From JBOFGK01 sp051649085 (lineage in GTDB: Bacteria; Bacillota_I; Bacilli_A; UBA3375), in NCBI GenBank assembly GCA_051649085.1, contig JBOFGK010000030.1:1-43157 (forward strand): a DNA stretch of 43,157 nt, written 5' to 3'. The notes under the pieces are model-generated. The model saw only the letters and a program-made list of their open reading frames with translations. It ran no database searches and was not told the origin of the DNA. Made by a program: the position numbers and the translations under genes. Below are positions 8,866 to 17,535 of the stretch, piece by piece (the stretch's first letter is position 1; every line of letters starts with the position of its first letter).

Positions 8866-9684
8866 CTATTTAATACCACTTGTATTATATCCATCTAGAA
8901 TATATTTTTGCATCATAATGAATAAAACAATTATTGGTAATACCATTAAGGTAGCTCCAGCCATTTGCATCGGTACGTCGTTTGTATTTTGTCCTTGTGT
9001 TAGTGCAAAAGCAACTGAAAGTGGATATTTATCTGCCGATTGGGCAACAATCAGTGGCCATAAGAAAGCATTCCAAGAACCAATAAATGCAAGAATAACT
9101 TGAATTGCGATTACTGGTTTGGACATTGGTATAATAACTTTAAGAAAAATTTGAAACTCGCCCATTCCTTCAATTCGTGCAGCCTCAATAATTTCATCTG
9201 GTAAATTTTCCATAAATTGTCTAAATAAGAAAATTGTAAAGCCACCAACAAGTCCGGGGAGTGCCATTCCTAAAAAAGTATTTGCCAAACCAAACGATGT
9301 AATAATTATAAAGTTAGGAATCATTGAAACTTGACTTGGAATCATCATTGTTGCAAGGATTAAGATAAATAATAAATTTTTATGCTTAAATTCATATTTA
9401 GCAAATCCATATCCACAAAGTGCTGAGATAAATAATCCACCAAATTGAAATAAAACTAAAATTAAGGTATTCTTTAAATAAAGCAAAAAATCCATTCTTG
9501 TAAACACTCTAATGTAGGCATCAAAGCTGAATTCTTTAGCCCAAATTGTTGGTGGCATCGCCATTGCTTCAAGTGGTGATTTAAAAGTTGTTGCTACCAT
9601 CCATACTAATGGAAATACCATAACAATCGTGCCTAAGCTTAACAGAATAATTGCCAAATTTCTAGCGAAATGATTTTTAAGCAT
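8866..9684 (-). CDS. Carbohydrate ABC transporter permease, MalG type
   Basis: One half of the membrane channel of a CUT1-family sugar importer. The 272 residues form six helices, with the cytoplasmic EAA loop EAARIEGMGEFQIF...P that docks onto the ATPase. AAGGAGG lies four bases before ATG, and the start overlaps the end of the MalF-like partner by 8 nt, indicating coupled translation. The stop codon is TAG, proving that TAG terminates translation in this genome. That matters because the partner gene has an internal TAG. Its ATPase and binding protein are upstream in the same operon. Confidence 0.92.
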   Translation of the reverse strand: MLKNHFARNLAIILLSLGTIVMVFPLVWMVATTFKSPLEAMAMPPTIWAKEFSFDAYIRVFTRMDFLLYLKNTLILVLFQFGGLFISALCGYGFAKYEFKHKNLLFILILATMMIPSQVSMIPNFIIITSFGLANTFLGMALPGLVGGFTIFLFRQFMENLPDEIIEAARIEGMGEFQIFLKVIIPMSKPVIAIQVILAFIGSWNAFLWPLIVAQSADKYPLSVAFALTQGQNTNDVPMQMAGATLMVLPIIVLFIMMQKYILDGYNTSGIK

Positions 9685-10552
9685 CCAACCTCCTTTTTAC
9701 ACGTAATTGAATCACAGTAATTACGATAATAATTATAAAAAGCATAATTGACGCTGCTGATCCATCACCGTAATTCATTGGTGGTTTAAACCCATTTTCA
9801 TAGACATAAACTGCAAGTGATCGGACATTGGCAGTCTCTTTCATTCGCATCACATAAATTTCATCAAAAAACTGCATCTAACCTATGGTTGTCGTAATCA
9901 CGACAAAGAAAATTGCATATTTTAATTGAGGCAATGTTACTTTGAAAAATCTTTGGATTGTATTTGCTCCATCAATTGCCGCTGCTTCGTATAGTTCATT
10001 GGGAACTGCTGTAATTGCAGCTAAGAGAATGATCATATTTAAACCTAGCCCTTTCCAAACAGCAAGGACAATTAACGCTAGTTTTGCCCAGCGTGGATCA
10101 TTTAACCACTGAATTGGTTCTGCTCCAAATGTTTGAATTATGTAATTGAAAAGTCCATAGGAATTATTATAAAGAAACAACCATACTACTGCAATTGCGA
10201 CCGAATTTGTAATTGCTGGAAAATAGTAAATTCCCCGAAAGAAAGTACCTAATTTTCCAGAAACAGCATTTATCATCACAGCAACTGTCAGTGAACAAAT
10301 AATTACAAGTGGAACACCTATTAATACATAGAAAAATGTATTTTTGATTGCATCTATAAATTCTCTATCTTTAAATAATTCTAGATAATTGGTTATTCCA
10401 ATAAAATTTATTTTACTAAAATCTATTAAACCGGTTAAGTCCATATCCGTTAAACTGACAATTGTTGCAATGAAGATTGGAAGTACACTGAAAACTAGTA
10501 ATAAAATAATTGCAGGAGCAATAAATAGATAAGCATTTTTCTTATAGTTCAT
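9677..10552 (-). pseudogene. Sugar ABC permease, MalF type, interrupted by TAG
   Basis: The two open segments 9878-10552 (224 residues) and 9677-9877 (66 residues) are in the same frame and separated only by one TAG at 9880-9878. Together they make a full-length 291-residue MalF-like permease. The EAA loop (EAAAIDGANTIQRFFKVTLP) is intact upstream of the stop. The continuation (MQFFDEIYVM ... final helix) matches the family without a gap. The TAG replaces a residue just after TTIG, where relatives commonly have Ser. The break removes the last membrane helix. The stop is followed directly by ATG (TAGATG), so reinitiation could make the missing piece. It may be an inactive allele, a tolerated split protein or a sequencing error. 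Confidence 0.85.
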
Positions 10553-10554
10553 TG

Positions 10555-11760
10555 TTATTTAGCTCCAAACGTTTTTGCTTGTAGTTCCGTAAATACTTTA
10601 TTTATATCTTCTTTTCCGACAAGAATTCGATCCATTGCTTTAATTAACTCTTGTACATATCCTTCCCATTCAACAGTATTCGGAGTTGTTTTAGCTGTTT
10701 TAAGCGCTTCTTCAAAAACTTTATTTTCAGTTGTTTGTAATTTTTCATCAGACCAAGCACTTTTTACAGCTGGTAATGCCCCAATAGTATTATACCAATC
10801 AACTTGTGTTTTTTCATCAACTAACCAATTAATGTATTTTGCAGCTTCCTCTTTGTTTTTAGCTTTTTCCATGATCGCTAAATTTGTTCCACCCATCACT
10901 GAAAAACTTCCTGCTTTTCCTGCAGGGATTGGGGCAACACCCCATTTTGATTTATCACCTTTTAAAGCTTCATCAATCGGTTTTACCATCCATGGACCCG
11001 AAATAAACATCGGCAGTGTTGCTTTTTCATCCGTGAATGAGGCAATCGAATCTAAACCTGTATTTGCTTTAGCCGCCCCTGTTTCAAAAAACTTATTAAA
11101 ATATTCAGCTGTTTCAAGCATTTTTGGATCAGTAAAATCTGATTTATCACCGTTTGTTTTATATTCAAAGCCATTAGCCCATGCAAATTGTGAAATTAAT
11201 GCTTGATCTTTTATTTCTAAGTCTATTCCAAATAAGTTATCACCACGTTTAGATAATTTTAAAGCACAATCATATAGTTCAGTCCAATCTTTTGGGGCAT
11301 TTTCAGATCCACAACTTGTTTTTACAACATCTTTACGATAAAAAAGTACACGTGAATCAACATACCATGGAACAGTCACCATTTTACCATCAAACTCCAT
11401 TAATGACGCGGCTCCTGTAAAGAAATTTTCTTTAGAAAAATTCGCTTGTTGGAAATTTGCTAAATCTGCAAACGCTCCAGTTGAAGCGAATTGGGCAATC
11501 CATGAATTACCAATTTGCAAAGCATCAGGTACTTGTCCAGAAGCAATCGCTGTCGTTATCTTTTCATTTGCTTGATCCCAAGGAATCGATACAACTTCAA
11601 CTGTTATTCCTGATGTTTCTGTATATTTTTTCGAAAATTCTCCTAACTTTTCACCCTCCATTCCCATTGCCCAAACTGTAATTTTCTTTGTGTCTGTTGC
11701 TGCTGAACATCCTGAGAGTACCAATACAAAAACCATAAGTAGTGTTAATATTTTTTTCAT
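10555..11760 (-). CDS. Sugar ABC transporter solute-binding lipoprotein
   Basis: Extracellular family 1 solute-binding protein that captures an oligosaccharide for the adjacent permeases. From the chosen start it has 401 residues, beginning MKKILTLLMVF and ending the signal peptide at the lipobox LSGC, so it is anchored by a lipidated Cys. A longer frame from a TTG at 11787 is possible, but the GGAGG there touches the start codon and the signal peptide begins naturally at 11760, with AAAGGA upstream. The body shows the SBP fold, with VDSRVLFYRKD and MGGTNLAI segments. The gene lies between the ATPase and permeases. By analogy with the Listeria sophorooligosaccharide-binding protein, beta-1,2-glucooligosaccharides are the likely ligand. 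Confidence 0.9.
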   Translation of the reverse strand: MKKILTLLMVFVLVLSGCSAATDTKKITVWAMGMEGEKLGEFSKKYTETSGITVEVVSIPWDQANEKITTAIASGQVPDALQIGNSWIAQFASTGAFADLANFQQANFSKENFFTGAASLMEFDGKMVTVPWYVDSRVLFYRKDVVKTSCGSENAPKDWTELYDCALKLSKRGDNLFGIDLEIKDQALISQFAWANGFEYKTNGDKSDFTDPKMLETAEYFNKFFETGAAKANTGLDSIASFTDEKATLPMFISGPWMVKPIDEALKGDKSKWGVAPIPAGKAGSFSVMGGTNLAIMEKAKNKEEAAKYINWLVDEKTQVDWYNTIGALPAVKSAWSDEKLQTTENKVFEEALKTAKTTPNTVEWEGYVQELIKAMDRILVGKEDINKVFTELQAKTFGAK

Positions 11761-11836
11761 TTTTAAGTCGAATCCTTTGATCGACAATCCTCCATTTCAT
11801 TTTTTTTTGCTATTTTCTTCTTATACTTTTCTAGTG

Positions 11837-12937
11837 TCATTTAATACAAGCAGTTGAGTTTTTATCGAAAAAATGACATTTATTAATATCAATTACAAAT
11901 TCGAATTCTTCTCCAATCGCTTCAGTCATTCGTGAATTTACTTTTAAAACTAGCTCTGATTGACCAATTTTCACAAAAACATGATTTTCATTTCCCATTC
12001 GTTCTAAATTTTCAATTGTCGCACTCATTTTTTGTAAATTAAAATTTTCCAAAGCAATTCGTTCGTTTAAAATGTGTTCAGGTCTAATCCCTAAAATCAG
12101 TTTGAGTCCTTCATATTCACTTATTTGTTTTCGAATCCCCTCAGGTAATTTAATTTTTTTTCCATTTTCGAAATGTAATTCGGTTCCGATTAACATAACT
12201 TCTAAAAAATTCATTTGAGGGGAACCGATAAAACCTGCCACAAAGATATTACTTGGCTGATGATAAATTCCCATCGGTGTCCCTATTTGCTGAATTATCC
12301 CGTCTTTTAAAACAACTATTCTATCAGCCATTGTAGTTGCCTCAATTTGATCATGAGTTACATAAATTGTTGTTGCATCCAAGCTTCGATGCAATTTAGT
12401 AATCTCACTCCGCATTACACCACGAAGTTTAGCATCTAAGTTCGATAGTGGTTCATCCATTAAAAACACTTTTGGATTACGAACAATTGCCCTTCCTAAT
12501 GCAACACGTTGACGCTGACCACCACTTAAATCCTTTGGTTTTCGTTTCAATAATTCAGTAAGTCCAAGCACATCCGCAGCCCAACTCACTTTCTCTGCAA
12601 TTTCTGTTTTAGAGAATTTACGAATTTTCAAACCGAATGCAATATTATCATAAACTGTTAAATGCGGATATAACGCATAATTTTGAAATACAAAAGCAAT
12701 ATCGCGATCCTTTGGATGGATATTATTTACAACTACTCCATCAATTTCTATTTCACCATTTGTTATTTCTTCAAGACCAGCTAACATTCTTAAAGTTGTA
12801 CTTTTACCACAACCACTTGGGCCGACAAAAACAATAAATTCATTTTTTTTAATTTCTAAATTAAAGTTTTTCACTGTAATTTCTTGACTATTTGGATATT
12901 TTTTTTGAACATTTTTGAATCTAACATAATCACTCAT
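11837..12937 (-). CDS. MsmX/UgpC-type sugar ABC transporter ATPase
   Basis: A 366-residue ATP-binding subunit that energises CUT1 sugar importers. It has Walker A GPSGCGKSTT, the ABC signature LSGGQRQRVALGRA, Walker B VFLMDEP followed by LSNLDAKLR, and a C-terminal OB-like MOI domain typical of MsmX/MalK. It is the first gene of an operon with binding protein, two permeases and GH3, and starts behind a strong AGGAGG. A LacI-type operator abuts its ribosome binding site. A second, very similar ATPase is encoded at 25.7-26.8 kb. MsmX-type ATPases can serve several importers, so exchange between the two systems is plausible. Confidence 0.93.
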   Translation of the reverse strand: MSDYVRFKNVQKKYPNSQEITVKNFNLEIKKNEFIVFVGPSGCGKSTTLRMLAGLEEITNGEIEIDGVVVNNIHPKDRDIAFVFQNYALYPHLTVYDNIAFGLKIRKFSKTEIAEKVSWAADVLGLTELLKRKPKDLSGGQRQRVALGRAIVRNPKVFLMDEPLSNLDAKLRGVMRSEITKLHRSLDATTIYVTHDQIEATTMADRIVVLKDGIIQQIGTPMGIYHQPSNIFVAGFIGSPQMNFLEVMLIGTELHFENGKKIKLPEGIRKQISEYEGLKLILGIRPEHILNERIALENFNLQKMSATIENLERMGNENHVFVKIGQSELVLKVNSRMTEAIGEEFEFVIDINKCHFFDKNSTACIK

Positions 12938-12943
12938 TTTCCT

Positions 12944-12959
12944 CCTAAAACGATTTAGT
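12944..12959. promoter_or_regulatory. LacI-type operator (site 1) at the first sugar operon
   Basis: CCTAAAACGATTTAGT matches the palindrome ACTAAAACGTTTTAGT at 14 of 16 positions. It lies between the candidate promoter and the ribosome binding site of the ATPase gene, close to the expected transcription start. Confidence 0.7.
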
Positions 12960-12970
12960 AATTTCTGAAA

Positions 12971-13000
12971 AATATATAATTAAACTGCGCATAAATTCAA
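12971..13000 (-). promoter_or_regulatory. Candidate promoter of the first sugar operon
   Basis: On the minus strand TTGAAT (13000-12995) and TATATT (12976-12971) are spaced 18 bp, with operator site 1 immediately downstream. The -10 lies in AT-rich DNA, so its exact position is uncertain. Confidence 0.45.
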
Positions 13001-13040
13001 ATTAATTATTAATATACACAGTTTTAATTATATTTAAAAA

Positions 13041-14387
13041 TTATTTAAGTGTTGCTTTTGCCGCTTCATATTCTTTATTTGTAAGTTCTGTCATTTGAGC
13101 TTGATAATCCGCAAAATTAACTTCTCCCTTACTCGCTGCAATCATTAAGTCCATTGTTGTATACGTTCCACTTCCATCAGCTTTAGCAACTCCAGTATCT
13201 GCTTCGAAAGCACTTTTTGCGTATCCTGGAATGTATTTATATCCATCAACAATTCCTTTTGAACCTGAAAGCACATTTTCATAACCAGTAATAATGTTTG
13301 GTTGTTTTGCATATGCTTCTTTGAATAATTTAACTTCATCTGGATTATCAATTAGTGGTAACGGTGCTGCTTCATTTTTAGCTTTTGCAAAATCGTAACG
13401 TACTTGGTATGAACCAGTTCCCACAAATTTAATAAAATCATAAGCCCATTCAGGATTTTTTGTTGTTTGTGAAACAGACATAAAGTCAGGTGCTACTACT
13501 ACTTGATCATCTGGTAAACCAATAAATTCCCATTTATTTTTGTCTAATGATTCTAAATTTGCCCAACTTCCATCATATTGCATAACAACTTTTCCAGATG
13601 CAACTGGTGCAACTGCAGGGTCACTAACAAATGCTGGCGGTTTTACAGCACATGCTTTAATTGCATTTGCTTTACAAAGTTCTGAACGTTTATTGAAAAG
13701 ATCTGAAAAGTCTTTATTAGCATAGTCATATTTATTTCCATCAAACGCATTCCACTTTAACGTTCCTCCTGAAACAGCTCCACCCCAACCAAGCATTTCA
13801 TCGTTATCAAATCCAATTGAGTTTGCTGTTGTTGTTTTTTTCGCTTGTTCAATCATTTGGTCAAGCGTAAAGTTCTTTTTAAGTGGTTCAACATTTAATT
13901 TTTCTAATAAACTTAGATTTTGGAAAATTCCCATTATGTTAATTTGTACAGGAATTTGATACATTTTGTCTTTAACATATTGTGCATCAGTAATTACTTT
14001 GGGAATTTTTGCAAATTCTGGATCTTTTTCCGTATAGGCTTTCATATCAGCAACCCAACCATTAGCAATTGCTTCATCCATCTTTGGAACCATAAAGGCA
14101 TCTGGCAGTGTTCCAGCTGCTGCTAAGTTTGTTAATGATTCAGCGTAGTTATCTCCCATATCTACAACTTCAATTTTTACATTTGGATTTTGTTTTTGAT
14201 ATTCATCGACAATTGCTTGTCCTACACCTGGTGCTTCCTTTGTTCCCATGTTCCAAGCAGCTACTTTAAGTGTAACTTCTTTAGTTTTATCTAATTCTTT
14301 GTAGGCAGGTGCAGCAGCACTTCCACCTCCACTACACCCTGTAAGCGTGATTAATGTTACTAAAAATAGTGATACTAGTTTTTTCAT
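13041..14387 (-). CDS. Orphan solute-binding lipoprotein (sugar ABC type)
   Basis: A 448-residue extracellular family 1 solute-binding protein. The signal peptide ends in the lipobox LTGC, followed by a GGGSAAA linker. Segments such as PDAFMVPKMDEAIANGWV and MQYDGSWANL fit the sugar-SBP fold. The gene has its own strong promoter with two overlapping LacI-type operators and is separated by about 100 bp, with another promoter, from the next transporter operon, which already encodes a binding protein. It therefore has no dedicated permeases next to it. Serving the operon just downstream or the two-permease-pair system at 25-37 kb are both possible. Several internal Cys residues (an ELCKANAIKACAV segment) may form a disulfide. 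Confidence 0.9.
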   Translation of the reverse strand: MKKLVSLFLVTLITLTGCSGGGSAAAPAYKELDKTKEVTLKVAAWNMGTKEAPGVGQAIVDEYQKQNPNVKIEVVDMGDNYAESLTNLAAAGTLPDAFMVPKMDEAIANGWVADMKAYTEKDPEFAKIPKVITDAQYVKDKMYQIPVQINIMGIFQNLSLLEKLNVEPLKKNFTLDQMIEQAKKTTTANSIGFDNDEMLGWGGAVSGGTLKWNAFDGNKYDYANKDFSDLFNKRSELCKANAIKACAVKPPAFVSDPAVAPVASGKVVMQYDGSWANLESLDKNKWEFIGLPDDQVVVAPDFMSVSQTTKNPEWAYDFIKFVGTGSYQVRYDFAKAKNEAAPLPLIDNPDEVKLFKEAYAKQPNIITGYENVLSGSKGIVDGYKYIPGYAKSAFEADTGVAKADGSGTYTTMDLMIAASKGEVNFADYQAQMTELTNKEYEAAKATLK

Positions 14388-14427
14388 TTGGTCCTCCCTG
14401 ATTATTTATTTTAATTTCAACAATTTT

Positions 14428-14456
14428 ATTATAACACACTAATTCGTTTTAGTAAA
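14428..14456 (-). promoter_or_regulatory. Strong promoter of the orphan binding-protein gene
   Basis: On the minus strand TTTACT (14456-14451) and a consensus TATAAT (14433-14428) are spaced exactly 17 bp, about 40 bp before the start codon. The two operators cover the -35 and the spacer. Confidence 0.85.
14438..14453. promoter_or_regulatory. LacI-type operator (site 2)
   Basis: ACTAATTCGTTTTAGT matches the palindrome ACTAAAACGTTTTAGT at 14 of 16 positions. It fills the spacer of the orphan binding-protein promoter, so bound repressor would exclude RNA polymerase. Confidence 0.8.
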
Positions 14457-14466
14457 GCGTTTTAGT
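14451..14466. promoter_or_regulatory. LacI-type operator (site 3), overlapping site 2
   Basis: AGTAAAGCGTTTTAGT matches at 14 of 16 positions and shares its first three bases with the end of site 2. The centres are 13 bp apart. It covers the -35 box. Confidence 0.75.
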
Positions 14467-14498
14467 GATTTTCGATTAAAGTTATCAAACATTTTCAT

Positions 14499-14530
14499 AA
14501 AAAAAGTAAACTTCTACATTTACTTTTTTT
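14499..14530 (-). terminator. Terminator of the bacteriocin operon
   Basis: AAAAAAAGTAAA and TTTACTTTTTTT form a 12-bp perfect stem around an eight-base loop, 31 bp after the stop of the ABC ATPase. T runs lie on both sides. The stem is mostly A-T and so of moderate strength. Confidence 0.75.
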
Positions 14531-14560
14531 GTTAATTATATTATTACATGAAATTATCGC

Positions 14561-15178
14561 TTATAAACTTACAACTTGCGTTGCATAATTCAAAGCTTCT
14601 TCATCATGTGAAACAACGATTACTGTGATTCCAGCTTCTGAAAGTTTTTTTAAAGTTCTTAATATAAATTTTTTATTTGTTTTATCCAAATTTCCTGTTG
14701 GTTCATCCGCAAGAATAATCGACGGCTCTTTCAGCATAACCCTAAGTAGTGCAACACGTTGTTGTTCACCACCTGAGAGTTCATAAATATATTGATTACA
14801 ATCTAAGTTTAAATTAAACTCTTTCAGTTTCTTATTTATTGATTCTTTAGAATGTTTTTTGAAAATGGCATCAGGTAAATAATATGACATATTCTGATAA
14901 ATTGTTTTATCTTCAACTAATCCATAATTTTGAAACAAGTAGCCTAATTCATACTTATAAAAACTTTTCCTATTTGCTTTCGTAAGTCGTTTACCTTTAT
15001 AGATTACTTCACCTGCATTCGTCTCTTCAATTACAGCCATTATATTTAATAATGTTGTTTTACCTTTACCACTTTCTCCAAAAATCGTCACGAAACTTCC
15101 CTTTTCTACTTCAAGATTAAAGTTTTGAAAAATATTTTTTTGTTTAAAATTCTTTTGGATATTTACTAGTTTTAACAT
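14561..15178 (-). CDS. Bacteriocin-associated ABC transporter ATPase
   Basis: A 205-residue ATPase of the MacB/LolD group, which works with FtsX/MacB-like membrane proteins rather than import permeases. It has Walker A GESGKGKTT, signature LSGGEQQRVALLR, Walker B SIILADEPTGNLD and the switch histidine in VVSHDEEA. The start overlaps the end of the large membrane-protein gene by 7 nt, so the two are made together. In lactococcin 972-type loci this pair is believed to export the bacteriocin or protect the producer. Which of these applies cannot be read from the sequence. Confidence 0.9.
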   Translation of the reverse strand: MLKLVNIQKNFKQKNIFQNFNLEVEKGSFVTIFGESGKGKTTLLNIMAVIEETNAGEVIYKGKRLTKANRKSFYKYELGYLFQNYGLVEDKTIYQNMSYYLPDAIFKKHSKESINKKLKEFNLNLDCNQYIYELSGGEQQRVALLRVMLKEPSIILADEPTGNLDKTNKKFILRTLKKLSEAGITVIVVSHDEEALNYATQVVSL

Positions 15179-17100
15179 TCCATTCCTTTCATATATGCAT
15201 TTATATGTTTATTTGTAAGTTTTTTGGCTAAGAAGTTGATTACAAGTATTTCAAAAATAAATGATACTATTATAACAGCTGCACACATAAAGACAAGTTC
15301 TATTTGTGGTTTTTTCACATAAATTACACCAACAATCGTTATAAATGATCCAAAATAGAATAAACTACTTAGAGTAATTATCATTCGATAGATTTTCGCT
15401 AGTTTTTCTCCTTTTAAATATTTAAGTAAAATTATTTTTTTATTACTTTGTGTATAAAACAGAATTACATAATAATTAAAGAATAAGAAAATTACTATCA
15501 AGAGCACCATAATCAGCAACATAGAAATAATTTTTGATTTTATTTCATCAAATAGTAACATAATTGATTTATCATAAGTAATAAACCCACGATATGTTTC
15601 ACTTGCTTCTAGCTTTACAAGATCTTCAATTAATTGTTCTTCCCCGATTTCATCAATATTTATTTTAATGTTTGAAGTAGCTCCCCCGGCCACATTTCCA
15701 TAATTTTTCAATGCCTCTTTTGGTTCTACTACCATTGCAACATTTTCACTCGAAAGCGTTGACAAATTCTGTCCTGTTTGATAATCAAAATTAGGAATTT
15801 CGATTTTTTCTGCAAGTTTGACAATTTGGTATTTTTCCCCATCACCACCGTTTGCAATACTGTTATCTCGTTCTAAACTTTTAACTAAAAAATCCAAATT
15901 TTTATAATCAGATGCTACATAAATTGTTCCTTCTTGAGCATTTGGATAATATTTAGAGAAAAAATCTTTATTTAGTTTAACGACGGGAGCTGTTACTGAT
16001 TTGTTTTCAATATCTTGATCTACATAATAATCAAAATAAATTTTGTTTATCTTTTCGTTATTTAAAATATAGTCTGTCCAAATTTCGCTTTCTTTTTGAA
16101 ACGTCACATAGTCAACTGCACCTTTTATGTCAATATAACCAAATCCAATAATTGGTTCAAAAACTTTTTTAGTTTTAGCAATCTTTTCATTGCTTATTAA
16201 TGCACTCATCCCAAAAAAGATTACAAGTATTATCAAGAAGTAGCTAACAGCAGATTTTATTACATACAACAATAAATTAAATTTCAGAATAATCTTACCT
16301 TTTAAAGCTTCATTTATGTTTTTAGTTATTTTTAAATAAATGAAAAAGATAAATAGATACACCCCAATATTATACAATAAATATAGTAGTAAAATAAATT
16401 TACCGATTGAAGTAAATGGATTAATAAATAGCACAAAAACTGCTACTAAAAAGATAAACAAAATCACTGAGACTGATACTAATTTTCCAAAACATTTTGA
16501 AAGGATCTCAATATTTGTCTTCCCTGAAAGAACATAATTTACAATAAGTGTATTATTACGACTTAAATCCTTCATTAGATATAAGAAAAGTAAGGCACCG
16601 AATGCGAAAATTACTCCAAGTACAATTATTACATATTGAAAGATAGCATTTGATGGCGATTTTTTTCCATAAATTTGATATTGATCGATTTTAAGCTCAT
16701 TAATTAAATTTTGTTCATTTGCTTTAGAAACATAAATTGTAAAAACAACATTTTCTTTATCAATTAACCCACTTGTATCTTTATTAATCAACAGTTCATC
16801 TGAAAATAAGGGAGTTTTTTGAAAAAATTCAAGGTCTGAAACCTCTCCTAATACAGATGCTAATTCAATACGATTGTTTTCGTAGTTTGTGTAAATAAAG
16901 TTCGCAGTATATTTCTTTCCTAATTGTTCAAGAAATGCTTGATCATTTTCTCCGAATTTTTGTACAACTAATCTAGTTTCTGACGTATCACCAATACTAT
17001 CAATTTTACTTTCAAAATCGATTTTCACAAAAACTAATGAAACTGCCAGTAAAAACATTGCTTGTACAAAAAATATATAGTATATTTTTTTAGATATCAT
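15172..17100 (-). CDS. Bacteriocin-associated integral membrane protein
   Basis: A 642-residue membrane protein of the type found beside lactococcin 972-like bacteriocins (DUF1430, bacteriocin-associated integral membrane protein). It begins with a signal anchor, then an extracytoplasmic region of about 120 residues. A group of four helices follows (about 150-300), then a second extracytoplasmic region (about 315-500), then three further helices. This duplicated loop-and-helix plan resembles FtsX/MacB permeases and suits the adjacent MacB-like ATPase. It lies between the bacteriocin gene, from which it is separated by a strong hairpin, and the overlapping ATPase gene. Function is export and/or self-immunity, by family context. 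Confidence 0.82.
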   Translation of the reverse strand: MISKKIYYIFFVQAMFLLAVSLVFVKIDFESKIDSIGDTSETRLVVQKFGENDQAFLEQLGKKYTANFIYTNYENNRIELASVLGEVSDLEFFQKTPLFSDELLINKDTSGLIDKENVVFTIYVSKANEQNLINELKIDQYQIYGKKSPSNAIFQYVIIVLGVIFAFGALLFLYLMKDLSRNNTLIVNYVLSGKTNIEILSKCFGKLVSVSVILFIFLVAVFVLFINPFTSIGKFILLLYLLYNIGVYLFIFFIYLKITKNINEALKGKIILKFNLLLYVIKSAVSYFLIILVIFFGMSALISNEKIAKTKKVFEPIIGFGYIDIKGAVDYVTFQKESEIWTDYILNNEKINKIYFDYYVDQDIENKSVTAPVVKLNKDFFSKYYPNAQEGTIYVASDYKNLDFLVKSLERDNSIANGGDGEKYQIVKLAEKIEIPNFDYQTGQNLSTLSSENVAMVVEPKEALKNYGNVAGGATSNIKINIDEIGEEQLIEDLVKLEASETYRGFITYDKSIMLLFDEIKSKIISMLLIMVLLIVIFLFFNYYVILFYTQSNKKIILLKYLKGEKLAKIYRMIITLSSLFYFGSFITIVGVIYVKKPQIELVFMCAAVIIVSFIFEILVINFLAKKLTNKHINAYMKGMEC

Positions 17101-17116
17101 TTAATTCCTCTAATAA

Positions 17117-17141
17117 TAGGAAATGCAAGATGCATTTCCTA
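17117..17141 (-). terminator. Intercistronic hairpin after the bacteriocin gene
   Basis: An 11-bp perfect stem (TAGGAAATGCA/TGCATTTCCTA) with a three-base loop lies between the bacteriocin gene and the membrane-protein gene. On the minus strand it is not followed by a clean T run. It is therefore more likely a partial terminator or mRNA-stabilising structure giving more precursor than transporter, rather than a full stop. Confidence 0.6.
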
Positions 17142-17183
17142 GTTTTTATTTTTCAAATTAATTTGTATTTTTGAAGTTTAAAA

Positions 17184-17501
17184 TTATTCCCAAATATTGT
17201 AGTAGTACTCGTGTCTTCCACCTCTTGGTGATTCTCCATATGCATCTCTTTTTCCAGCATCAATTCTTCCGGAAGCACCTGTTCCTTTTGAGGTAACCAC
17301 TGTTGCTGACTTAGCACATACAGTTGAAACAGTTTTAGACCAAGCATTAAATACTCCTGCACCATATGTCCAATTTGCTCCACATTCTACTGTTTTTCGT
17401 GTTTGTGGTACTACTTTTTCTGTTTCAGCCGCATTAAATGATGTCCCAGCTATTGTAAAAGCAATCAAAAAAAGCGTAATTGTTTTAAAGAGTTTTTTCA
17501 T
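17184..17501 (-). CDS. Lactococcin 972-family bacteriocin precursor
   Basis: A 105-residue secreted peptide. The signal peptide (MKKLFKTITLFLIAFTIAGT, cleavage probably after NA at about 24) is followed by a short polar region. The mature body shows the lactococcin 972 pattern: GANWTYG (41-47), SATVVTSKG (65-73), a Gly-rich SGRIDAG stretch and the C-terminal YYYNIW. Lactococcin 972 itself binds lipid II and blocks septum formation, but whether this homologue does so is unknown. Cys40 and Cys62 could form a disulfide that the prototype mature peptide lacks. It is the first gene of an operon with the membrane protein and ATPase, behind a near-consensus promoter and AGGAG. Confidence 0.85.
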   Translation of the reverse strand: MKKLFKTITLFLIAFTIAGTSFNAAETEKVVPQTRKTVECGANWTYGAGVFNAWSKTVSTVCAKSATVVTSKGTGASGRIDAGKRDAYGESPRGGRHEYYYNIWE

Positions 17502-17535
17502 TTTTTCTCCTATTTATTTTTTTTAAATATACTTC

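Noticed and set aside
9878..9880. TAG as a recoded (suppressed) codon in the permease
   Set aside because: The next gene in the same operon and a chr gene end in TAG at the expected family C-terminus, so TAG is a normal stop. A mutation or sequencing error is simpler.
17153..17383. Second minus-strand frame overlapping the bacteriocin gene
   Set aside because: It is an alternative frame of the bacteriocin coding region with no ribosome binding site and no family match. The lactococcin 972 frame explains the region.
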